This document shows, piece by piece, positions 24,687-33,544 of a DNA stretch of 64,000 nucleotides. The stretch lies in assembly GCF_029229925.1 (NCBI RefSeq), contig NZ_CP107254.1:372001-436000 (forward strand). The letters are read 5' to 3'. How positions within the stretch are numbered: the first letter of the stretch is position 1; each line of letters opens with the position of its first letter. Source of the stretch: Halorhabdus sp. BNX81 (lineage in GTDB: Archaea > Halobacteriota > Halobacteria > Halobacteriales > Haloarculaceae). Under the pieces are notes generated by a model, which was not told the DNA's origin, ran no database searches, and saw only the letters and a program-made list of their open reading frames with translations. Both the position numbers and the translations under genes were made by a program.

Positions 24687-27065
24687 TCAGCCCTCCAATC
24701 GTTTGATGAGTGCGTCCCGTATGGACATTGGTGAACGCTCCGATCCGCGCGCCACCACGACCGTTCGATCGAGTTCCGCTCCGAGCTGCTCGGGCAGCGA
24801 CCCGAACAGCGCCTGGGTGACGGCGCTTTCTCTGGTCGCGCCGACGCAGATCGTATCGTACGCGGTGGCCGCTTCGAGGATCGCTTCCTCGGTGTCTGCA
24901 TCGACGACGACTCGCGTTTCGTAGGCCGTCTCGGTCACCGATGCGCGCTCGATGACGTTCTCGATGAGTGCCTCGCCGGTTTCGACGGGCTCGGCCGCGT
25001 CTCCCTCGTCTTCGGCCGGCGGTTGGACGTTCACCAACGTCAGAGATGCGTTCTCCGTGGCGGCGACGTACTCGGCGGCTCGACGTGTGGCGACCGGCGC
25101 GTGTGGTCCCTCTCCCACCAGGACCATGACGTCCTCGCACTCGTCGGGTTCGGGGCCGCGTTTGACGAGCGTGACGTCACACGACGCGTGGCCGACGATG
25201 GGGTCGATCGTCGATCCGAGCACGTGTTCGCGACGACTGCGCCGCCCCGTCCAGCCGAGCAGTACCTGGTCGGCGTTCTCCTCCTCGACGACGTTCAGCA
25301 CCGCCGACGCGGCGTCGCGGCCGACGATCGCCCGCGTCCGCAGGCCGACGTCGAGGTCGGCCGCCACGTCGCGGGCGGCCGCCAGCAGTTCCCGCTGGCG
25401 GTCGACGCGTTCCTCCTCGAAGGTGAGGTCCTGGGCGAGGGAGGTCTGGTCGGGCACTTCGATGACGTTGACGGCGACGATCTCGGCCTCCCCGTCGTGA
25501 GCGTGAGCACTCGCCGCGGCCTTCCGGAGCAGATCGCGCTCAGTGTCGGGATTCGCCACCGAGACGACGACCCGGTAGACGTCGTCGCTGTCCGCGGCGG
25601 TCGCTGTCTCGGGCGCGATCGCCTCGCCGACGAGGCTCATCGCCGGTGCGCGCTCGCGAGCGTACAGATAGTACCAGGCGACGCCAAAGGCGATCAGGAC
25701 AATCCCGATCGTCCCGACGACCGTCAACTGGAACGGGAACGTCAGGCTCAGACCGGCGGTCGCAAGCGTGTACGGGACCACATTCGTGGACATCTGGACC
25801 AGCACGCCGAGACAGGCCGCCGCCCCGAGGATGGGGACGACGGGGTACAGCACCGACGGGATCCGGAACGACGGGTCGTAGGCGTCGGGGTTCGCCCGCC
25901 GGAGGACGACGACGGCGACGTGGACAAGCGAGTAGGTCACCAGGTACATGAAACTCGCTACCTCGGCGAGCGTACCGATGCCGACGCCGACGGCGATGAG
26001 AACCAGGGTGATGATTCCGGTCACCGTTATCGCGCGATACGGCGTCCGGAAGCGGTCGTGGACCTCGTTGAGCCAGTCGACCAGGATCTTGTCCCGGCCC
26101 ATCGCGAAGTTGACCCGGGCTGCCGAGAGGATCGACGCGTTCGCGCTGGATATCGTCGCCAGGACGGCTCCGAGGATCATGACGGTGCCGCCAGCCGCGG
26201 CGAGCAACGACGGCGACACCCCGGGGACAACGGACGCGAACCCGGGCAGGATATCCTCGGCGACGATCTTGACCGGGACCTCGGAGTCCGCCAGCACGTC
26301 GAGCGGGATCGTCCCGGTCGAGACGAACATGACGCCGACGTAGAGGATGGTCGGCGTGACGACGGCGGCGATCATCGCCAGCGGGAGGTTTCGGCTCGGG
26401 TTCTTGATCTCCTCGGCGCTCGTCGCGATCACCTCGAAGCCGATGAACGAGACGTAGACCGTCCCGACCGTGGCGGCCACCGCCGGCCAGCCCTCGGGGT
26501 TGAACTCGCCGATCGTCGGACCGCTGAGCAACCCCAGCGAGAGGAACCCGACGATCAACACAACCAGTGTGATGACGATGACGTTCTGGAGGTCGCCGGT
26601 CTCCTTGACGCCGTAGTAGTTGACGCCCGTCAGGAGGGCGGCCATCCCCAGCGCGGCGACGGTCTTGCCGATGCCGGTCATCTCGGCGAGGATGTCGACG
26701 TGTGGCGTCAACAGAGGCAGGAGGTACTGCCCGAACCCGAGCATGTAGAACGCGCTCGCGAAGGTCAACCCGGCCCACATCCCCCAGCCGACGATGCTGC
26801 CGAAGAAGGGGCCAAGCGCCCGGTTGACGTAGTAGTAGCTCCCGCCGGCCTTGGGCATCCCCGTGGCGAGTTCCGACAGCGAGAGGGCGGCGAGCAGCGA
26901 GACGACACCGCCCAGGGCAAAGGAGACCATCGCCGCCGGTCCCGCCGCCTCTGCGGCGATGCTCGGCAGCACGAAGATGCCCGCGCCGATCATCGTCCCG
27001 AGGCCGATGGTGTAGGCCTCCAGAAAGCCGAGGTCGCGGGCCAGTTCCTGTTCGCTCCCGCTCAT
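24687..27065 (-). CDS. APC-superfamily amino acid permease fused to UspA domains
   Basis: A 792-residue protein. Residues 1-470 form a 12-helix APC permease (LGTMIGAGIFVLPS near residue 17 is the helix-1 unwound substrate site). From about 500 onward the chain has two UspA-like domains, the second with the GxGPHAPVATRRAAEY and ARGSERSP elements, ending MSIRDALIKRLEG. Haloarchaea have several such permease-Usp fusions; the Usp part probably senses nucleotide or stress state and regulates transport. It lies within the Trk operon next to two more UspA genes. The substrate is unknown. Confidence 0.9.
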   Translation of the reverse strand: MSGSEQELARDLGFLEAYTIGLGTMIGAGIFVLPSIAAEAAGPAAMVSFALGGVVSLLAALSLSELATGMPKAGGSYYYVNRALGPFFGSIVGWGMWAGLTFASAFYMLGFGQYLLPLLTPHVDILAEMTGIGKTVAALGMAALLTGVNYYGVKETGDLQNVIVITLVVLIVGFLSLGLLSGPTIGEFNPEGWPAVAATVGTVYVSFIGFEVIATSAEEIKNPSRNLPLAMIAAVVTPTILYVGVMFVSTGTIPLDVLADSEVPVKIVAEDILPGFASVVPGVSPSLLAAAGGTVMILGAVLATISSANASILSAARVNFAMGRDKILVDWLNEVHDRFRTPYRAITVTGIITLVLIAVGVGIGTLAEVASFMYLVTYSLVHVAVVVLRRANPDAYDPSFRIPSVLYPVVPILGAAACLGVLVQMSTNVVPYTLATAGLSLTFPFQLTVVGTIGIVLIAFGVAWYYLYARERAPAMSLVGEAIAPETATAADSDDVYRVVVSVANPDTERDLLRKAAASAHAHDGEAEIVAVNVIEVPDQTSLAQDLTFEEERVDRQRELLAAARDVAADLDVGLRTRAIVGRDAASAVLNVVEEENADQVLLGWTGRRSRREHVLGSTIDPIVGHASCDVTLVKRGPEPDECEDVMVLVGEGPHAPVATRRAAEYVAATENASLTLVNVQPPAEDEGDAAEPVETGEALIENVIERASVTETAYETRVVVDADTEEAILEAATAYDTICVGATRESAVTQALFGSLPEQLGAELDRTVVVARGSERSPMSIRDALIKRLEG

Positions 27066-27117
27066 CGGCTGGTCCCTCCTCGATACGGACTGGTCGCGTC
27101 TGCAGTTGTCTCGACGA

Positions 27118-27534
27118 TCATTCGTCTGGTTGTTCCGGCAGTGCGATCACCGGTCGGTCCGACTCCGTGATCAGTCTGAGTGCGGTGTCCCCCGACAGGA
27201 ACTGCGTGAGTCGCCCCCCGCCACGCGGGTGGAACGCGATGGCGGTCGCCTCGCGGTCGGTGGCGACCTCGAATACCCCCTCGACTACGTCGGTGTGATA
27301 CGTGAGCTCCGTGTTTGCGTCCGGGATCACCTCCCGAAACGCCTCGAAAGCTTCCTCGGCTCGCTGCTCGGCCTGTTCGAGCGGGATCGTGTCCAGTGAC
27401 CCGCCCCCCTTCTCGACGACGTGGACTGCAGTCACCTTCTCGACGGCGTAGGCCTGGAGTGCCGTCGCCGTGGCGTGGGCGTCCTCGGCGTCGTCGACCG
27501 GCACGACGAGGTGGCCCGTCAGTGACTCGGGCAT
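27118..27534 (-). CDS. UspA-family universal stress protein
   Basis: A 138-residue Usp domain: VVPVDDAEDAHATA at the start and AIAFHPRGGGRLTQFLSGDTA near the end, a divergent form of the G-x2-G-x9-G-S/T ATP-binding loop. It is 52 bp upstream of the permease-Usp fusion and probably in the same operon. It resembles the Usp at 28473-28916, and the two may form a heterodimer or regulate K+ and amino acid uptake together; that is inferred. Confidence 0.88.
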   Translation of the reverse strand: MPESLTGHLVVPVDDAEDAHATATALQAYAVEKVTAVHVVEKGGGSLDTIPLEQAEQRAEEAFEAFREVIPDANTELTYHTDVVEGVFEVATDREATAIAFHPRGGGRLTQFLSGDTALRLITESDRPVIALPEQPDE

Positions 27535-27717
27535 GGATCAGTGCCCCCGGTTCGACGATCGGTCGACCCGTGCTGTCCGCGCTGTCACGGTAGATGGGGC
27601 GATCATACCCGGACCCACAGACTGGACCGGCTAATAAATGACGGAGTCCCAAATCACCGCCTCGATCGCTGGACGTTTCGCCAGTGCGTGCGGTGGGGAC
27701 CGCGTCGGTCGAGTGTT

Positions 27718-28404
27718 TCATGCTGTCTGGTCTTCGTAATGGCCAAAGACGTCCGTGAGTTCCGGGTCGGCCCCGCGTGCCGAGTACACCGTCAACAGAT
27801 CGTTCGGCCGGATCCGGACGTTCCCGCGGGGCGTCAGTGGCCTGTCCTCCCCTTCACGGTCGATGGCGACGATCAGCGTATCCTCGGGGAGGATGTCACC
27901 CTCTCCTGCTTCAGTGAGTGTCTTCCCGGCAATGGGTGCGTTCTCGGTGACGGCGATCTCGAACACCTCGGCGTCCTCGCCGATACGCATGTAATCGACG
28001 ATCGCCGGCCGTGCGACCGACCGGTAGAGGTACTCGGCGATGAGTTGCTGGGGGTTCTCGATGGTGTTCACCCCGATCTGCTCGAAGAGGCTCATGTGCT
28101 CGGGGTTGTGCACGACCGAGAGGATCGACGGCACCTCGTACTCCGTGGCGAGCAGACAGACCATGACGTTGGTCGCGTCCCGGTCGGTCGTCGAGACCAC
28201 GGCGTCGGCCTGCTCGACGCCGGCCTCTTCTAAGGTGTTGTTGGTCGTCGCGTCCGCCTCGAGGACGAGACAGTCGAAGCGATCGGCCGCCCGGTTGGCC
28301 CGTTCGGCGTTGCGCTCGATGACGACGACCTCGTTGCCTGATCGCGTTGCGATGTCGATCAGTGGCGTCCCGATGTCTCCCGCACCGACGATGATGACGT
28401 ACAT
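27718..28404 (-). CDS. trkA: TrkA-type RCK potassium channel regulator (copy 2)
   Basis: A 228-residue RCK_N plus TrkA_C protein, MYVIIVGAGDIGTPL at the start. It is the close paralogue of the gene at 23991-24680, from which it is separated by the permease and a UspA gene; a local duplication followed by limited divergence is likely. It has no TrkH gene directly beside it, so it may share TrkH at 22364 with copy 1 or gate the permease-Usp protein. The 183-bp gap to the next gene downstream may hold a promoter. Confidence 0.92.
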   Translation of the reverse strand: MYVIIVGAGDIGTPLIDIATRSGNEVVVIERNAERANRAADRFDCLVLEADATTNNTLEEAGVEQADAVVSTTDRDATNVMVCLLATEYEVPSILSVVHNPEHMSLFEQIGVNTIENPQQLIAEYLYRSVARPAIVDYMRIGEDAEVFEIAVTENAPIAGKTLTEAGEGDILPEDTLIVAIDREGEDRPLTPRGNVRIRPNDLLTVYSARGADPELTDVFGHYEDQTA

Positions 28405-28472
28405 AGCTCCTATTCAGTATGTTCACTCAGCTAGATCGGCCGATACCGACGCTCTCAAACCGGCACGTTCGC

Positions 28473-28916
28473 TCACGCCTCGCTCACCTCTCGATCGGGA
28501 AGGACGACGACCGGCACGTCGCTCTCGTGGACGAGGTTGTGGGTCACGTCGCCCGAGAGGAGTTGCTTCCATCGACTACCGCCCCGCGGCGTGAACACGA
28601 TTGCGCTCGCCGCGACGTCGTCCGCCGTCTCGACGAGCGTCCCCGCGACGTCGGTCCCGTAGCGGATCTCCGTTTCGAGGGTGGCGTCGACCCCGTCGAG
28701 TCCCTCGGTGACGATCCCGAACATTGCCTCGGCGTCCGTCTCGCGCTGTTCGATCGAGGCCTTGTCGAGTGCGCCGTCGGCCTTCTCGATGACGTGGACC
28801 GCGATTACTGTTCGATCCGGTGCGTCGATGTATGGCGCGAGTGCGGCCGCCGTCGCCGCCGCGTCGTCGCGACTCGCGACCGGAACCACCACGCGCCCGA
28901 GGAGCGACTCGTCCAC
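28473..28916 (-). CDS. UspA-family universal stress protein
   Basis: A 147-residue Usp protein, start V/MDESLLGRVVVPVASRDDA, with AIVFTPRGGSRWKQLLSGDVT as the nucleotide-binding loop. I start at GTG 28916, one base after the stop codon of the gene upstream (TGA-C-GTG), so the two are coupled. A longer frame from an upstream ATG overlaps that gene and is unlikely. It is similar to the Usp at 27118-27534. Confidence 0.85.
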   Translation of the reverse strand: MDESLLGRVVVPVASRDDAAATAAALAPYIDAPDRTVIAVHVIEKADGALDKASIEQRETDAEAMFGIVTEGLDGVDATLETEIRYGTDVAGTLVETADDVAASAIVFTPRGGSRWKQLLSGDVTHNLVHESDVPVVVLPDREVSEA

Positions 28917-28917
28917 G

Positions 28918-29415
28918 TCAGGTCTCCTCCTCGTCGAAGACGCGGCCGAGATAGTGCCACTTGTATTTGCCCTCGTCGTCGACGTGTGGTTCCCACTGGA
29001 CCATGTATGCGAAGGGGCCACGTGCCGCGCCCGTTTCGTCCGGCCGCTCGACGACGACGGTCGTGTACGGTCCTTCGTCTTCCATTCGGACGAGTTCCTC
29101 GTTGTCCCGGGCTTCGATGACCGCCGTTAGCGGTGGGCGGTCCTCGAGGCACTGACGAGCGTACGTGACGACCCCCCGCAGCAACTCGTCGTCACTCGTG
29201 TCGAGTGCCTCCACGACCGCCTCGTCGAGTTCGACCTCCTCGCCGACGAACGTCTCGCCCGTCTCCAGGGGCACCTCCTCGTTCAGTGGTGGATGTGCTT
29301 CGAGACGTGCCTGGGCGTCGTGGACGATCTCTCGAAGCTGCCGGTCGCTACTGTCGTCGAGCGCCGCCTGGACGTCCTCGGGGACGTCCGGCGACTCGTC
29401 GTCTGGCTGGGTCAT
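28918..29415 (-). CDS. Uncharacterised acidic protein heading the Trk/Usp operon
   Basis: A 165-residue acidic soluble protein with no signal or membrane segment. The N-terminal half is helical (VQAALDDSSDRQLREIVHDAQ, then a similar DELLRGVVTYARQCLE), suggesting two related helical repeats; the C-terminal part is beta-rich (YTTVVVERPDE, GPFAYMVQWEPHVDDEG). It is the first gene of the eight-gene minus-strand operon and is coupled to the Usp gene. I do not recognise a family; a regulatory role in K+ or stress transport is a guess from position. Confidence 0.75.
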   Translation of the reverse strand: MTQPDDESPDVPEDVQAALDDSSDRQLREIVHDAQARLEAHPPLNEEVPLETGETFVGEEVELDEAVVEALDTSDDELLRGVVTYARQCLEDRPPLTAVIEARDNEELVRMEDEGPYTTVVVERPDETGAARGPFAYMVQWEPHVDDEGKYKWHYLGRVFDEEET

Positions 29416-29464
29416 GGGTGGTGGCCGTGTCCGCCGATCACTGTCTACCTGCCGCTAGATTATC

Positions 29465-29601
29465 GAAAAGGTATATATCCACGGATTCTGTTTTCGATAC
29501 GAAAATGAATGCCGTGTATGGACAAACTCCGAAAATAGTAGCGGATAGATTATATTTCGAGTGGACGGGTTCGTCAGCCACTGATATATCGGGAGGTAAT
29601 T
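29465..29601. promoter_or_regulatory. Divergent A+T-rich promoter region with TTTTCG-ATA-CGAAAA palindrome
   Basis: This pocket between the divergent Trk/Usp operon and the Lrp-type gene is A/T-rich. It has TATA-like strings facing each way (ATATATAC near 29471, GATTATATTTC near 29547). An exact 15-bp inverted repeat, TTTTCG-ATA-CGAAAA, lies at 29491-29505, and a half-site, TCGAAAAGG, at about 29463. An Lrp-type regulator gene begins 100 bp away, so this is a good candidate operator for joint control of both Trk sets. Binding is inferred. Confidence 0.6.
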
Positions 29602-30369
29602 ATGCGGGACGGTCGTAGCGCGCGCATGGACCATCGCCTCGACGAGATCGACAAGCGCATCCTCTACTATCTGGCGGCGGACGCCCGGAACACGGCGGCC
29701 CCGGAGATCGCCGAGGAGATGGAGGTGACGGCGGCGACGATCCGCAACCGGATCCGCCAGCTCGAGACGGAGGGGATCCTGCGGGGGTATCTCGCGGACA
29801 TCGACTACAAAGCCATCGAGGGGCACGTCACCTACGAGTTCCGGTGTACGGCTCCGATCCCGGATCGCGATCACCTCGCACAGGCAGCCCTGGACATCTC
29901 GGGCGTCGTTGCCGCCAGGGAGTTGATGGCCGGGACGACGAATCTCACGATCACGGTCGTCGGGACCGATACGGACGACATCGGGCGGATCGCGGCCGAA
30001 CTGTCGGATCTCGGACTGACGATCGAGGACGAGAGTGTCATCGAGGAGCAGTACTTCCGGCCCTACGATCCGTTCGGTCCCGAGGACGCCCCGAAGGGGC
30101 CGTCGCTGACGGACTTCATGGGGCTTGCCGGCGGCGCGGAGGTCGTCGAATTCACGGTCTCGGAGGGGGCCGAGATCGCCGACCGAACCATCGAGGACGC
30201 CGTCGAGTCGGACTTGCTGGCCGACGAAATGTTGGTGGTCGGCATCGAACGCGACGGGGACGTCCTCACGCCGAAAGGCGAGACGGTCATTCGGGCAGGC
30301 GACGTCGTCTCGCTGTTTTCGAAGACTGGGCTGGAGACGGACGCGCTGACGGTGTTCGGGGCCCAGTAA
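29602..30369 (+). CDS. Lrp/AsnC-type regulator with TrkA_C domain
   Basis: A 255-residue regulator: an Lrp-type HTH (LDEIDKRILYYLAADARN, VTAATIRNRIRQLETEGIL), an AsnC-like middle domain to about residue 150, and a C-terminal TrkA_C domain (EVVEFTVSEGAEIADRTIEDA to VSLFSKTG). The fusion suggests that it senses a ligand bound by TrkA_C, perhaps a cyclic nucleotide, and controls the Trk genes on both sides. A GGGAGGT motif 6 bp before ATG 29602 favours that start; ATG 29626 is the alternative. The 3' end is partially repeated just downstream. Confidence 0.88.
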   Translation: MRDGRSARMDHRLDEIDKRILYYLAADARNTAAPEIAEEMEVTAATIRNRIRQLETEGILRGYLADIDYKAIEGHVTYEFRCTAPIPDRDHLAQAALDISGVVAARELMAGTTNLTITVVGTDTDDIGRIAAELSDLGLTIEDESVIEEQYFRPYDPFGPEDAPKGPSLTDFMGLAGGAEVVEFTVSEGAEIADRTIEDAVESDLLADEMLVVGIERDGDVLTPKGETVIRAGDVVSLFSKTGLETDALTVFGAQ

Positions 30370-30404
30370 GCTCGATCGGCCTGACAGTGTTCGGGACGCA
30401 GTGA
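30346..30404 (+). repeat. Tandem copy of the Lrp/TrkA_C gene 3' end
   Basis: The last 24 bp of the gene (30346-30369, encoding LTVFGAQ and TAA) are followed at 30381-30404 by a copy matching 20 of 24 bases, encoding LTVFGTQ and TGA. The copies are 35 bp apart. Neither hairpin nor T-rich box is present between them. Confidence 0.7.
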
Positions 30405-30560
30405 GCGACTGCGCAACGGCGACGGGCAACCCCGGTCCGTTTCCGTGTCGTGTTCATCGATCACGACCAAGAGTACGCTTCATAGCCGGCGTCGGAGTTC
30501 CGGAGGAAAACACACTTCCCGGACGGGGGGGTAGTTGGCGACAATGATGGAGGGGCCCGG

Positions 30561-31907
30561 ATGCGCGTGATCGTTGTCGGTGCCGGCGAAGTCGGGTCGA
30601 GCATCGCCGCTAGCCTGGCCGACGAACACGAAGTCGTCGTGGTCGACGTCGACGGTGATCGCGTCGAGGCGCTGACCTACGATCTGGACGTGCTTGCGAT
30701 CGAGGGCGACGGGGCGGCCATTGAGACGTTACAGGAGGGCGGTCTGGCGGCCGCCGAACTGTTGATCGCCGTCACGGACGACGACGAGACCAACATCGTC
30801 TCCTGTGGGACCGCAAAGACCCTCGACGACGTCACGACCATCGCCCGCGTTCGCAATACCAAGTACTTAGACACCTGGGAGAACGCCGAGGGGGCGCTCG
30901 GCGTCGACGTCATGGTCGGGACGAACCTGCTGACGGCCCGGAAGATCGCCAGTATCATCGGCCTCCCGGCCGCCAGGGACGTCGACAGTTTCGCTGACGG
31001 CACCATCCAGATGGCCGAGTTCGAACTCGCCGCGGGGAGTCCCGTCGCCGGACAGACCGTCGCCGAGGCCGACCGATTCGACGATCTCACCTTCGCGGCG
31101 ATCATCTGTCCCGACGACGAGGCGGATTGTGAGGAGATCGTCATCCCGCGCGGTGACACTCGACTGTCGGCTGGCGACGAAGTCATCGTGATCGGGACCG
31201 ACGAGGCGGTGACGGCGTTCAGCCACGCCGTCGCGCCGGACGACGACTACCACGACGTGTTGCTCGTCGGCGGGAGTTCGGTGGGTTACCAGACCGCACG
31301 GCTCCTCGAACAACGCGGTATTCGGGCCAAGCTGATCGAACGCGACCCCGAACGGGCGCAGTTCCTCGCCGAGTCGCTGCCGAAGACGACGGTCCTCGAA
31401 GCGGATGCTACCGATCGGGACTTCCTGGAGAGCGAGAACATCGATGCGGTCGACGTCGTCGTCACGACCCTAGAGTCCGACGAGGCGAACCTGCTTGCCG
31501 GGCTGTTCGCCAAGCGGTTGGGTGCCGACCGGGCGATCGCCGTCGTCGAGGAGGGGTCGTACGTCGACCTGTTCGAAACTGTCGGCATCGACGTGGCCGT
31601 CCAGCCCCGCGAGGTGGCTGCCGAGGAGATCACGCGGTTCACGCGCGAGGAACACGCCGAGAACGTGGCGATCATCGAGAGCGACCGCGCGGAAGTCATC
31701 GAGATCGAGATCGACGACGAGAGTGTCTTTTGCGACCGGACCATCCAGTCGGCCGCCGCAGACTTGCCCGGCGGCGTCGTCGTGGGTGCGATCGTCCGCG
31801 ACGGCGAGTTCGTCCGGCCACGGGGAGACACGGTCGTCCACGCAGGCGATCACGTCGTCTTCTTCGTCGAAGCCACTGCCCTCGAAGAGACACTCGCCAA
31901 AATATGA
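30561..31907 (+). CDS. trkA: TrkA, two-RCK potassium transporter regulator
   Basis: A 448-residue TrkA with two RCK_N/TrkA_C units, the second starting at about residue 230. The first Rossmann motif is VGAGEVG (5-11); the second is degenerate (VGGSSVG). It binds NAD(H) and gates TrkH. Its stop codon overlaps the trkH start (ATGA at 31904-31907), so the two are translationally coupled. ATG 30561 gives the normal MRVIVVGAGEVG start. Confidence 0.95.
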   Translation: MRVIVVGAGEVGSSIAASLADEHEVVVVDVDGDRVEALTYDLDVLAIEGDGAAIETLQEGGLAAAELLIAVTDDDETNIVSCGTAKTLDDVTTIARVRNTKYLDTWENAEGALGVDVMVGTNLLTARKIASIIGLPAARDVDSFADGTIQMAEFELAAGSPVAGQTVAEADRFDDLTFAAIICPDDEADCEEIVIPRGDTRLSAGDEVIVIGTDEAVTAFSHAVAPDDDYHDVLLVGGSSVGYQTARLLEQRGIRAKLIERDPERAQFLAESLPKTTVLEADATDRDFLESENIDAVDVVVTTLESDEANLLAGLFAKRLGADRAIAVVEEGSYVDLFETVGIDVAVQPREVAAEEITRFTREEHAENVAIIESDRAEVIEIEIDDESVFCDRTIQSAAADLPGGVVVGAIVRDGEFVRPRGDTVVHAGDHVVFFVEATALEETLAKI

Positions 31908-33442
31908 ACGGCCACCTTCGGGTCGACTGGCGGGCCAGCCTCTCGCTGACGGGCCGGGTGCTGTTGTACCTGGCGGTCCCACTCCTGTTGCCGCTGGTGA
32001 CGGCCCTGCTCTATGGCGAAGGCTGGATGCCGTTTCTGGCGACCATCGTCGTGACGACGCTGCTCGGATACGGCCTCTCCCAACTCGACGACGACCGGGA
32101 CATCGGTGCACGCGAGGGCTTTCTGATGGTCGCGTCGACGTGGCTCGCGGTCGCACTCGTCGGGACGCTCCCGTATCTGCTCGCGGAGCACGGCACGGCG
32201 TCGACGCTTAGCTGGCCCCACGTCCCGAACGCGCTGTTCGAGTCGATGAGCGGCTTCACGACGACCGGGGCGACGGTCATGAAGAACATCGGCGTCGAGC
32301 ACCACTCCCACGCGCTCCTGATCTGGCGACAGCTCACCCAGTGGCTCGGCGGGATGGGGATCGTCGTGCTCGCGGTGGCGATCCTGCCCGAACTCTCGGT
32401 CGGTGGGGCACAGTTGATGGACGCCGAAGCGCCCGGCCCCGGCATCGAGAAGCTCACGCCGCGGATCGCCGAGACGGCCCGGGTACTGTGGATCGCCTAC
32501 TTCGCCTTTACCGTCCTCGAAATGGCGCTTTTGTACGGCCTCCATCTCGCCGGCTTCGCCAAGGAGATGACGCTGTTCAACGCGATCTCGCATGGCCTGA
32601 CGACGCTGCCGACCGGCGGGTTCTCGCCGGAGGCCTACTCGATCGAGGTGTTCTCGGCGGCCGTCCAGTGGGCGATCATCCCGTTCATGGTCGTCGCCGG
32701 AACGAACTTCGCGCTGTTCTGGGGGCTGGTCCGGGGCGACCCACGGTCGCTGCTGGCAGACGAGGAGTTCCGCTTTTACACCGGCGCGATGGCGTCTCTG
32801 ACCGCCGTCGTCACGGTGGTGCTCTTCGTGGGGTCGAGCCTCCCCGGTACTGTCGGTCTTGCGGGCGTCGAGCAGTCACTTCGGCACGGCCTCTTCCAGG
32901 TGGTCTCGATCGTCACCACCACGGGGTACGCAAGTTTCGACTTCAACGGCTGGTCGATGACCGCCCAGTATCTGCTGCTCTTTGGGATGTTCCTCGGCGG
33001 CTCGGCAGGATCGACCGGCGGCGCGATCAAGATGGTCCGGTGGCTGGTGATCGCCAAGTCGATCAAGCGGGAACTGTTCACGACGGTCCATCCCGAGGCC
33101 GTCAAGCCCGTCCGACTCGGTGGCCGGGCGCTCGACGAGTCGGCGATCCGGGGGATCCACGCCTTCACGCTGCTGTACATTGCGCTGTTCTTCCTCAGCG
33201 TCGTCGTCCTCATGCTCGACGCCGGGCGGATCGGCATGGAACTGCAAGTCCTCGATGGCATGAGCGCGATCGCGGCGACCATCGGCAACGTCGGGCCGGG
33301 ATTCGGCGCTGTCGGGCCGATGGAGAACTACCTCTCGTTCCCCTGGACCTCGAAATTCCTGATGGTCTTTCTGATGTGGATCGGCCGACTGGAGATCTTC
33401 CCCGTGCTCGTGCTGCTGACGCGGGCCTACTGGCGGTCCTAA
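31904..33442 (+). CDS. trkH: TrkH-family potassium uptake membrane protein
   Basis: A 512-residue polytopic K+ transporter subunit. The first pore loop carries SMSGFTTTGATV, and a later one has GGSAGSTGGAIKM. Start ATG 31904 overlaps the end of trkA. It is a different branch from the TrkH at 22364, which together with the TrkA proteins gives this cluster two complete K+ uptake systems, as expected for a salt-in organism. Confidence 0.95.
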   Translation: MNGHLRVDWRASLSLTGRVLLYLAVPLLLPLVTALLYGEGWMPFLATIVVTTLLGYGLSQLDDDRDIGAREGFLMVASTWLAVALVGTLPYLLAEHGTASTLSWPHVPNALFESMSGFTTTGATVMKNIGVEHHSHALLIWRQLTQWLGGMGIVVLAVAILPELSVGGAQLMDAEAPGPGIEKLTPRIAETARVLWIAYFAFTVLEMALLYGLHLAGFAKEMTLFNAISHGLTTLPTGGFSPEAYSIEVFSAAVQWAIIPFMVVAGTNFALFWGLVRGDPRSLLADEEFRFYTGAMASLTAVVTVVLFVGSSLPGTVGLAGVEQSLRHGLFQVVSIVTTTGYASFDFNGWSMTAQYLLLFGMFLGGSAGSTGGAIKMVRWLVIAKSIKRELFTTVHPEAVKPVRLGGRALDESAIRGIHAFTLLYIALFFLSVVVLMLDAGRIGMELQVLDGMSAIAATIGNVGPGFGAVGPMENYLSFPWTSKFLMVFLMWIGRLEIFPVLVLLTRAYWRS

Positions 33443-33544
33443 CGCCGGCCTCGTCTGTTTTTGGGATCGCGCTCCGTCGCGACCCGGTCGACCGACTGTC
33501 ACCGACCGGAAAGCCCTAACCGCTCGCCCGGATAGCCCCCCCCA

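Noticed and set aside
25023-27170. A 715-codon open frame antisense to the permease-UspA gene
   Set aside because: Highly charged, repetitive translation typical of antisense frames in G/C-rich genomes; the opposite strand encodes an obvious permease.
27062-27721. A 219-codon frame over the UspA gene at 27118
   Set aside because: Arg-rich shadow in another frame of a clear UspA gene.
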